From Paracoccaceae bacterium (GTDB lineage: Bacteria > Pseudomonadota > Alphaproteobacteria > Rhodobacterales > Rhodobacteraceae), in contig WOUW01000035.1 in NCBI GenBank assembly GCA_009773055.1, positions 1 through 44,081 on the forward strand: DNA of 44,081 nt, given 5' to 3'. A program made the position numbers and the translations under genes. Positions within the stretch are counted from its first letter, which is position 1. The number at the start of each line of letters is the position of its first letter. Below are positions 15,763 through 22,624 of this stretch, piece by piece. Below the pieces are notes generated by a model that searched no databases, had not been told where the DNA came from, and saw only the letters and a list, made by a program, of their open reading frames with translations.

Positions 15763-16740
15763 TTATGCGGACGGGCCGGGGTGGGTGGCAAGGAAGTCGT
15801 CAAGCTCGGACACATCGGGCATCGCCGGGGCACAGCCGACCCGGGCCACGACCATCGCGGCGGCAGCAGACCCGCGCAAGACAGCCGTCCGAAGCGGACG
15901 CCCCGCTGCCAAAGCCGCAAGGAATGCCCCCAGAAAACTGTCGCCCGCGCCGGTCGGTTTCAGGGCCTCGGTCGGGTAGATGCCGGTGGCAATCTCGCCC
16001 TCGCCGGTCAGGGTGATCGCACCCTTTTCGCCCATCTTGTAGATGACGATCTGCGCCCCGTCCCGGAGCAGGCTTCGCGCCTTCTCCAGTCCTCGTTCGG
16101 GATGCCCGGCCATGAAGCCGAACTCGACATCGTTGCCGACGATCACATCGCACAACGCTGCAGCGCGGGAATAGGTCTCGGCGGCCACTTCGGCCGATGG
16201 CCAGGAATAGGGCCGATAGTCGACATCGAAGATCAGCGGCAGCCCGGCGGCGCGGGCAAGGTCAAAGGCGCGGAACGCCGCACTGCGCGAGGGTTCGGCG
16301 GCCAGCACTGTCCCCGTCGTCACCAGCGCCGAAAAGCCCGTGTAATCAACCGCCTCGACATCCTGCTCCGACATCTGGAAGTCCGCCGCCCCGTTGCGGT
16401 AGATCACCGACTGGCAATTCTCGATCCGCGTTTCCACCACCGCCAGCGAGTTTCGTGCCTCGCCACCCTCGGCGCGGACCAGGGTTCGGTCCACGCCGTA
16501 AGCATCCAGCTGGGTCAGGCAGAACCGCCCGACCGCATCATCCGATACCCGGGTCAGCAGGGACGCCTGACACCCCTGCCGAACCAGTGCCACGGCGATA
16601 TTGGCCGAAGATCCGCCCAGATGGGCGACAAAACGGCTGGCTTCCTCCATCCGGGTGCCGGGAGGGTCGGCGTAGAGATCCATCCCCGCCCGGCCAATGA
16701 CCAGAAAGTTTCGCTCTTTAAGCCTCTCCAGGTCTGCCAT
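15763..16740 (-). CDS. iolC: 5-dehydro-2-deoxygluconokinase, PfkB family
   Basis: A 325-residue PfkB sugar kinase. It has the N-terminal glycine segment HLGGSSANIAVAL (about 40-52) and the C-terminal catalytic motif PTGAGDSFLGAFLAAL (about 265-280) with the catalytic Asp. NFLVIGRAGMDLYADPPGT near residue 11 is typical of IolC, which phosphorylates 2-deoxy-5-keto-D-gluconate. ATG 16740 is preferred to the adjacent ATG 16743 because it lies at better distance from GGAG. It is the first gene of the leftward operon and diverges from the Gfo/Idh gene at 16849, with a palindromic operator in between. Confidence 0.92.
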   Translation of the reverse strand: MADLERLKERNFLVIGRAGMDLYADPPGTRMEEASRFVAHLGGSSANIAVALVRQGCQASLLTRVSDDAVGRFCLTQLDAYGVDRTLVRAEGGEARNSLAVVETRIENCQSVIYRNGAADFQMSEQDVEAVDYTGFSALVTTGTVLAAEPSRSAAFRAFDLARAAGLPLIFDVDYRPYSWPSAEVAAETYSRAAALCDVIVGNDVEFGFMAGHPERGLEKARSLLRDGAQIVIYKMGEKGAITLTGEGEIATGIYPTEALKPTGAGDSFLGAFLAALAAGRPLRTAVLRGSAAAAMVVARVGCAPAMPDVSELDDFLATHPGPSA

Positions 16741-16809
16741 CATGCTCTCCGCCGCAACCCGCAGCCCTAAAGGGGGACTTGCGCGCCTTTGAACGTCACG
16801 ATACAACTT

Positions 16810-16825
16810 TTGCAACCGGTTGCAA
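16810..16825. promoter_or_regulatory. LacI-type operator in the divergent iolC/dehydrogenase region
   Basis: TTGCAACCGGTTGCAA is a perfect 16-bp palindrome with the central CG typical of LacI-family operators. It lies 24 nt upstream of the dehydrogenase ATG and 70 nt upstream of iolC. A candidate rightward promoter is TTGCGC (16779-16784), 17 nt, TACAAC (16802-16807), which would put the operator over the transcription start. The regulator at 20256-21245 is the natural candidate to bind it. Confidence 0.75.
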
Positions 16826-16848
16826 CACTGACCGCACGGGGCGATGAC

Positions 16849-17964
16849 ATGACAGAAATCGGGATCGGACTGGTCGGCGGCGGCTACATGGGCAAGGCGC
16901 ATGCTGTCGCCTATGCGGCTGTCGGCGCGGTTTTCAACACCACCCTCCGGCCCCGGCTGGAGGTGATCGCAGCGACGTCGAAAGCCTCGGCCGAAGCCTA
17001 CGCCAAGGCCTACGGCTTCGCCCGCGCGGCAAACGACTGGCAGGACCTTGTCGCCGACCCCAAAGTGCAGGCCGTGGTCATTGCCTCACCGCAATCCACC
17101 CATCGCGCGATTGCCGAGGCTGTCTTTGCCGCCGGAAAGCCGGTCTTCTGCGAAAAGCCGCTTGGCGCCTCGCTGGAAGACGCCCGCGCCATGGTTGCAG
17201 CGGCCAAGGCATCCGGCCTGCCGAACATGATCGGCTTCAACTACGTCCGCACGCCCGCGACCCAGTTCGTCCGCCAGCTTCTTGCCGACCGCGCGATCGG
17301 CGACGTCACGTGGTTCCGCGGCGAGCATACCGAGGATTTCCTCGCCGACCCGTCCCTTCCCGCCAACTGGCGCACCCGCGACCGGGCGAACGGCTGCATG
17401 GGCGACCTCGCCCCGCACCCGATCAACTGCATGCTGGCGCTGATGGGCCCGGTGGCCGAGCTGTCTGCCCGTATCGAAACCGTCCACGCCACCCGCCTCG
17501 GCCCTTCTGGCCCTGTCCCGGTCACCAACGACGACCACGCTCAGCTGATGTTGCGGTTTCAGTCCGGCGTGATGGGCCACCTCTACATCAGCCGCACCGC
17601 GACGGGCCGCAAGATGGGCTATGCCTATGAAATCCATGGCACGAAAGGCTCGATCCGCTTTGACCAGGAAGATCAGAACGCGGTCCACCTCTACCAAGCC
17701 GAGGGGCCCGAGGCGACGCGCGGCTTCACCCGCATCCTGACCGGCCCCGCGCATCCCGACTTCTTCGCCTTCTGCCAGGGCCCCGGCCATGGCACCGGCT
17801 ACCAGGACCAGATCATCATCGAAGCCCGCGATTTCCTTAAGGCCATCGAAACCGGCCAGCCCGTCTGGCCCACCTTCCGCGACGGGCTGGCCGTGTCGCA
17901 GCTTGTCGACACCACCTTCCAGTCGTCAGAAAGCGGGCAATGGCTCGCCGTTCCCCAGACATGA
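16849..17964 (+). CDS. Gfo/Idh/MocA family oxidoreductase, probable inositol-type dehydrogenase
   Basis: A 371-residue NAD(P)-dependent oxidoreductase. The Rossmann motif GIGLVGGGYMGKAHAVAY (residues 5-22), FCEKPLG near 103-109 (catalytic Lys of the EKP motif), and GDLAPHPINCMLALMG (about 187-202, with the conserved His of GDLxxH) mark the family. Neighbouring iolC and iolB suggest oxidation of an inositol to an inosose. I chose ATG 16849 because the longer frame (from 16789) would translate the operator. It is followed 7 nt later by the IolE/IolI-like gene. Confidence 0.88.
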   Translation: MTEIGIGLVGGGYMGKAHAVAYAAVGAVFNTTLRPRLEVIAATSKASAEAYAKAYGFARAANDWQDLVADPKVQAVVIASPQSTHRAIAEAVFAAGKPVFCEKPLGASLEDARAMVAAAKASGLPNMIGFNYVRTPATQFVRQLLADRAIGDVTWFRGEHTEDFLADPSLPANWRTRDRANGCMGDLAPHPINCMLALMGPVAELSARIETVHATRLGPSGPVPVTNDDHAQLMLRFQSGVMGHLYISRTATGRKMGYAYEIHGTKGSIRFDQEDQNAVHLYQAEGPEATRGFTRILTGPAHPDFFAFCQGPGHGTGYQDQIIIEARDFLKAIETGQPVWPTFRDGLAVSQLVDTTFQSSESGQWLAVPQT

Positions 17965-17971
17965 GGACCAA

Positions 17972-18862
17972 ATGACCATCCGCATCGGCAATGCACCCTG
18001 CTCATGGGGCGTCGAATTTGCAGGCGACCCGCGCAATCCGCCCTGGCGGCAGGTCCTGAAAGACTGCGCCGCCGCAGGCTATACCGGGATCGAACTTGGC
18101 CCCATCGGCTTCATGCCCGAAGACCCCGCCACCCTGTTCGACGCGCTGGAGGAAAACGGCCTCGATCTGATCGGTGGCGTCGTCTTCCGCCCGTTCCACG
18201 ACCCCGCCGCCTGGGACGATGTCCGCGACGCCGCCTGGCGCACCTGCCGGGCGCTGACGGCGCATGGCGCGCAGCATCTGGTGCTGATCGATTCCATCTC
18301 TCCCCGTCGCGCGCCCACTGCCGGCCGGGCCGATGCCGCCGAACAGATGGACCCCGCCGAATGGGCCGCCTTCCGCGACCGTATCGCCACGGTCGCCCGC
18401 CTTGGGACCGAGGAGTTCGGCCTCACCGTTTCCATCCACGCCCATGCCGCCGGCTTCATCGACTTTGAACCGGAACTGGAACGGCTTCTGGACGAGGTTG
18501 ACGACAGCATCCTCAAGATCTGCTTCGACACCGGCCACCATTCCTATGCCGGGTTCGACCCCGTGGCCTTCATGCGCCGCCACATCGACCGGATTTCCTA
18601 CATGCACTTCAAGGACATAGACCCCGCCGTGAAGGCCGATGCCATCGCGAAAAGCACCGGGTTCTACGACGCCTGCGGGCAAGGGATCTTCTGCAACCTT
18701 GGACAGGGGGACGTCGATTTCCCTGCCGTCCGCCAGATCCTTCTGGACGCAGGGTTCACCGGCTGGTGCACGGTCGAACAGGACTGCGACCCGACGCTGG
18801 ACGTCAGCCCGATCGACGACGCGCGCAAGAACCGCGACTATCTTTCCTCCATTGGCTTTTGA
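17972..18862 (+). CDS. Sugar phosphate isomerase/epimerase-type TIM barrel (IolE/IolI-like)
   Basis: A 296-residue AP_endonuc_2-fold protein. RIGNAPCSWGVEFAGDPRNPPW at the N-terminus is characteristic of IolE (inosose dehydratase) and close relatives. Metal ligands of the fold are visible: IELGPIGFMP (Glu), CFDTGHHSYAG (Asp/His, about 183-193), MHFKDID (His) and WCTVEQDCDPT (Glu, about 265). It should dehydrate or isomerise an inosose produced by the dehydrogenases on either side. IolE and IolI cannot be firmly separated by eye. It is the middle gene of a three-gene operon. Confidence 0.85.
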   Translation: MTIRIGNAPCSWGVEFAGDPRNPPWRQVLKDCAAAGYTGIELGPIGFMPEDPATLFDALEENGLDLIGGVVFRPFHDPAAWDDVRDAAWRTCRALTAHGAQHLVLIDSISPRRAPTAGRADAAEQMDPAEWAAFRDRIATVARLGTEEFGLTVSIHAHAAGFIDFEPELERLLDEVDDSILKICFDTGHHSYAGFDPVAFMRRHIDRISYMHFKDIDPAVKADAIAKSTGFYDACGQGIFCNLGQGDVDFPAVRQILLDAGFTGWCTVEQDCDPTLDVSPIDDARKNRDYLSSIGF

Positions 18863-18873
18863 GGCGGACCGAC

Positions 18874-20007
18874 ATGGCAAAACTGAACTGGGGCATGATC
18901 GGCGGCGGCGAAGGCAGCCAGATCGGCCCGGCCCACCGCATCGGCGCGTTGGCTGACGGGCGTTTCACGCTTGCGGCCGCCGCACTGGACCACCGGCCCG
19001 ACGTCGGGCGCGAATATGCCATGCGTCTGGGGGTGGCCGCCGACCGCGCCTATGGCGACTGGACGGAAATGCTGGCAGGCGAACGCAACCGTCCCGACCG
19101 CGTGGACCTTGTGACCGTGGCGACCCCGAACTCGACCCATTTCGAAATCACCAAGGCCTTCCTTGAAGCCGGTTTCCACGTCCTGTGCGAAAAGCCGATG
19201 ACGGTGACAGTCGAAGAGGGCGAGGAAATCGTCCGCATCGCCGAAAAGACCGGTCGGATCTGCGCGGTGAACTACTGCTATTCTGCCTATCCGATGATCC
19301 GTCAGGCCCGTGCGATGGTGCGGGCGGGCGAGATCGGCCGCGTCCGGCTGGTCGTCACCAGCTTCAGCCACGGCCACCACGGCGACGCGACCGACGCCGA
19401 CAACCCGCGCGTCCGCTGGCGCTATGACCCGGCGATGGCCGGCGTTTCCGGCCAGTTTGCCGACTGCGGCATTCACGCGCTGCACATGGCCAGCTTCATC
19501 TGTGACGACGAGGTCACGACCCTCTCCGCAGACTTCGCCTCGACGATCCCGTCCCGCGAACTGGAAGACGACGCGATGGTCAACTTCCGCACCGCGCGCG
19601 GCACGGTCGGCAGGCTCTGGACCTCGTCGGTCGCCATCGGGCGGCAGCATGGGTTCGACATCCAGGTCTTCGGCGAAACCGGCGGCCTGCGCTGGGCGTC
19701 CGAACAGCCGAACCAGCTGATCTACACCCCTGTCGGCGGACGGACGCAGATCATGGAAAAGGGTGAGGCTGGCCTCTCGGACGAGGCAAAGCGCCTGAGC
19801 CGCGTTGCAATCGCGCACCCCGAAGGCTTCCCGATGGCCGTGGCCAACATCTACTGCGACCTTGCCGACGCGATCCGGGGCGAGGTCCGCGACGGCCTGC
19901 CACGGGCGCCAGCGGGTCTGCGCTCCATGGCCGCCGTCCACGCCGCCGTCGCCTCGGCCAAGGCCCAAGGAGCCTGGGTCGACGCCCGTCCGCCGATGTT
20001 CCGCTAG
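18874..20007 (+). CDS. Gfo/Idh/MocA family oxidoreductase (second)
   Basis: A 377-residue dehydrogenase distinct from the first one. It has WGMIGGGEGSQIGPAHRIGA at the N-terminus, LCEKPMTVTVEEGEEI near 104-119 (EKP lysine) and GQFADCGIHALHMASFI near 198-214. The glycine-rich GGGEGSQIGPAHR start is typical of a subgroup often found with IolE-like barrels. It may oxidise another inositol stereoisomer or reduce an inosose, so the pair could perform an oxidation/epimerisation cycle. Start ATG 18874 follows GAGG at 11 nt from the previous stop. Confidence 0.88.
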   Translation: MAKLNWGMIGGGEGSQIGPAHRIGALADGRFTLAAAALDHRPDVGREYAMRLGVAADRAYGDWTEMLAGERNRPDRVDLVTVATPNSTHFEITKAFLEAGFHVLCEKPMTVTVEEGEEIVRIAEKTGRICAVNYCYSAYPMIRQARAMVRAGEIGRVRLVVTSFSHGHHGDATDADNPRVRWRYDPAMAGVSGQFADCGIHALHMASFICDDEVTTLSADFASTIPSRELEDDAMVNFRTARGTVGRLWTSSVAIGRQHGFDIQVFGETGGLRWASEQPNQLIYTPVGGRTQIMEKGEAGLSDEAKRLSRVAIAHPEGFPMAVANIYCDLADAIRGEVRDGLPRAPAGLRSMAAVHAAVASAKAQGAWVDARPPMFR

Positions 20008-20025
20008 CGAAACTGTTCCGCCTTG

Positions 20026-20079
20026 CCCGATTTGTCCGTCGACAAGTCGGGCCGCGCCTGCCTGCCCTGGGCAGGCGCG
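20026..20079 (+). repeat. Two tandem hairpins after the inositol operon
   Basis: Hairpin 1 (20026-20051) pairs CCCGATTTGTC with GACAAGTCGGG, 11 bp with one G-U. Hairpin 2 (20053-20079) pairs CGCGCCTGCC with GGCAGGCGCG, 10 bp around a 7-nt loop. They start 19 nt after the stop of the last gene. Neither is followed by a U-tract. They probably form the 3' end of the operon or belong to an intergenic repeat family together with the palindrome at 20178. Confidence 0.6.
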
Positions 20080-20177
20080 TTTCCGCGCCAGCCCAGGCAG
20101 TCGCGCCCCGATTATCCTGCGTTCCGTCTTGCACCACGCCGCTTGGCTTACGGCTCGCGCCTCCAGCCAACGGACCG

Positions 20178-20202
20178 GGTGACTGTCCACTGGACAGTCA
20201 CC
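20178..20202. repeat. Near-perfect 25-bp palindrome
   Basis: Two 12-nt arms (left GGTGACTGTCCA, right TGGACAGTCACC) pair perfectly around a single C at 20190. It lies 54 nt from the 3' end of the lacI gene, between convergent genes. It is too symmetric to be chance; a REP-like intergenic element or a protein-binding site is likely. Confidence 0.65.
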
Positions 20203-20255
20203 TGATCGGTCCGGGTGCCCCTTAATCGACGGCGTGTAGGTAGTGAGTCCTGACC

Positions 20256-21245
20256 CTAACGCAGGGTCGCCCGCTCGATCACGCTGCAGGGAAAGAGCCG
20301 GACCTCGGGTGGCAGGTCCGGCGCTTCGATGGTTGCCACCACCAGCGCGACGGCTGCTGCGATAATCTCGCCCACAGGCTGCCGGATCGTCGTCAGCCCG
20401 ATGACCTGCCAGCGCGCCATCTCCATGTCGTTCAACCCGATCAGCCCGATGTCGCGCGGCACGGACAGCCCCGCCTCCCGGATCGCGCTTAACGCGCCGA
20501 CCGCAAGCAGGTCATCGCCACAGAAATAGGCCTCGGCCCGGTCGCCCTCCAACAGGCGCTGCATCCTCTCCCGACCGGCATCGAAGGTATAGTCATCGGC
20601 GTAGCTCACGCTGACGCTGATCCGTGGATGCCCGGCCAGCGTGCCCAGAAACCCCGCTGCGCGGTCCTGGGTCGAGGTCGCCCCGCGCGGCCCGCCCAGA
20701 AACGCCACCCGGCCATAGCCGCGCTGGATCAGGGCCTCTGCCGCCATCCGCCCGCAGGCCACGTTGTCGATGCCCACCACGTGCACATCCGGCGTCGCCG
20801 ACGCCCGCCCAAAGGCATGCACCACCGGCAACCCTGCGCCCTTGAAGCTTTCGGCAAAGCTTGACGGCAAGGTAGACGATGCCACGATCACCCCATCCAC
20901 CGAATACTGGCGCAGCATCCGCACCGTTGCGGCCGGATCGGTGGCGTCGCTCAGGTTCACCAGCAGGGGTCGCAGCCCCCGGTTCTGCAACTCCTTGGTG
21001 AATAAGTCGAAAACTTCCAGGATCAGCGGGTTGTGAAAGTTGTTCACGACCAGACCGATCAGCTTGGTCCGCCCCGTCGTCAGGCTGGAGGCCAAAGCGT
21101 TGGGGGCATAACCCAAGGCCTGTGCCGCCTCTTCCACCTTGGCGCGCGTTCGGGCCGACACCGATGCGCCGTCGGTAAAGGTGCGCGACACCGCGGATCG
21201 CGAGACCCCGGCCCGTTCCGCCACCTCCTTCAGCGTCACTGCCAT
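20256..21245 (-). CDS. LacI family repressor, probable inositol-cluster regulator
   Basis: A 329-residue LacI-family protein with HTH at residues 3-25 (VTLKEVAERAGVSRSAVSRTF) and a canonical sensor domain (LIGLVVNNFHNPLILEVFDLF, then VHVVGIDNVACGRMAAEAL and the C-terminal LTTIRQPVGEI). Unlike the other two LacI proteins here it lacks the GntR-like VE-x-W segment, so it senses something else. It lies convergent to the inositol-type operon, and the best nearby operator is 16810-16825, so control of that divergent region is inferred. Confidence 0.9.
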   Translation of the reverse strand: MAVTLKEVAERAGVSRSAVSRTFTDGASVSARTRAKVEEAAQALGYAPNALASSLTTGRTKLIGLVVNNFHNPLILEVFDLFTKELQNRGLRPLLVNLSDATDPAATVRMLRQYSVDGVIVASSTLPSSFAESFKGAGLPVVHAFGRASATPDVHVVGIDNVACGRMAAEALIQRGYGRVAFLGGPRGATSTQDRAAGFLGTLAGHPRISVSVSYADDYTFDAGRERMQRLLEGDRAEAYFCGDDLLAVGALSAIREAGLSVPRDIGLIGLNDMEMARWQVIGLTTIRQPVGEIIAAAVALVVATIEAPDLPPEVRLFPCSVIERATLR

Positions 21246-21331
21246 CCCTGCAGGCCCGAAATCCGGCGGATTTCGCCCTTTGCACCCGTGGCCTGCCCGG
21301 CTATGACGACACGGTCAGATGGGGGTGACGC

Positions 21332-22597
21332 ATGGACCATTTCCTGTACCACAACGGCACCTTGCATGCCGAAGACGTGGCCATCCCCGACATTGCCGAG
21401 GCCGTGGGCACCCCGTTCTACGTCTATTCAACGGCCACGCTGACGCGGCACTACCAGCTTTTCGCCGAAGCACTCAGCCCACTGCCGCACCTTGTCTGCT
21501 TCGCCATCAAGTCTCTGTCCAATGTCGCGGTCCTCAAGACCCTCGGCAACCTCGGCGCGGGGATGGATGTGGTCTCGGGCGGTGAGTATCTCCGGGCCAA
21601 GGCGGCGGGCGTCCCGGGCGACCGCATCGTCTTTTCCGGCGTTGGCAAGACCCGCGACGAGATGCGCCTCGCCCTGACCGGTGGCATCCGGCAGTTCAAC
21701 GTGGAATCGGAACCCGAAATGCGGGCGCTGTCCGAAGTGGCGGTCAGCCTTGGTGTGACCGCGCCCATCACCATCCGCGTCAACCCGGATGTGGACGCCC
21801 GCACGCATGAAAAGATCGCGACCGGCAAGAAGGAAAACAAGTTCGGCATCCCCATCGCCCGCGCCTCCGAGGTCTACGCCGAAGCCGCCCGTCTGCCGGG
21901 CCTGCAGGTCATCGGCATCGACGTCCACATCGGCAGCCAGCTGACCGAACTTGAACCCTTCGAACAGGCCTATCTCAAGGTCGCCGACCTGACCCGCCGC
22001 CTGCGGTCGGAAGGCCACACCATCACCCGCCTCGACCTCGGCGGTGGCCTCGGCATTCCCTACGAACGCTCCAACTCCGCCCCGCCGCTGCCCACCGACT
22101 ATGGCGCGCTGATCAAGCGCACCGTCGGCGATCTTGGCTGCGAGATCGAGATCGAACCCGGGCGCCTGATCTCCGGCAACGCGGGCATCCTCGTGTCGAA
22201 AGTCATCTACGTGAAGAACGGCGAAGGCCGCGACTTCATGATCCTCGACGCCGCGATGAACGACCTTGTCCGACCCTCGATGTATGGCGCGCATCACGAC
22301 ATCATTCCGGTCGCGGAACCTCCCGTCGCCACCCCGACGCAGGAATTCGACGTGGTCGGCCCGGTCTGCGAAACCGGCGACACCTTCGCCAAGGGCCGCG
22401 ACCTGCCGCTGGTGGCCGAAGGCGACCTTGTGGCCTTCCGTAGCGCCGGGGCATACGGCGCGGTCATGGCGTCGGAATACAACACCCGGCCCCTCATCCC
22501 CGAGGTGCTGGTCCACGGGGATCACTTCGCTGTCATCCGGGCGCGTCCAAGCTTTGACGAAATCCTCAACCGAGATACCATCCCGTCATGGCTGTGA
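21332..22597 (+). CDS. lysA: Diaminopimelate decarboxylase
   Basis: A 421-residue PLP fold-III decarboxylase. The PLP lysine is in CFAIKSLSN (about residues 51-59). HIGSQ near 204, GGGLGIPY near 240, the phosphate-binding EPGR near 282 and the other-subunit catalytic Cys in GPVCETGDTFAKGRDLP (about 347) complete the family set. It converts meso-diaminopimelate to L-lysine in the cytoplasm, the last step of lysine synthesis. GGGGGTGACGC precedes the ATG. It is followed 27 nt later by the TIGR02302 gene, probably in one operon. Confidence 0.96.
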   Translation: MDHFLYHNGTLHAEDVAIPDIAEAVGTPFYVYSTATLTRHYQLFAEALSPLPHLVCFAIKSLSNVAVLKTLGNLGAGMDVVSGGEYLRAKAAGVPGDRIVFSGVGKTRDEMRLALTGGIRQFNVESEPEMRALSEVAVSLGVTAPITIRVNPDVDARTHEKIATGKKENKFGIPIARASEVYAEAARLPGLQVIGIDVHIGSQLTELEPFEQAYLKVADLTRRLRSEGHTITRLDLGGGLGIPYERSNSAPPLPTDYGALIKRTVGDLGCEIEIEPGRLISGNAGILVSKVIYVKNGEGRDFMILDAAMNDLVRPSMYGAHHDIIPVAEPPVATPTQEFDVVGPVCETGDTFAKGRDLPLVAEGDLVAFRSAGAYGAVMASEYNTRPLIPEVLVHGDHFAVIRARPSFDEILNRDTIPSWL

Positions 22598-22624
22598 CAC
22601 TCCGTCCGGTCGCAGGCAGGTGAC

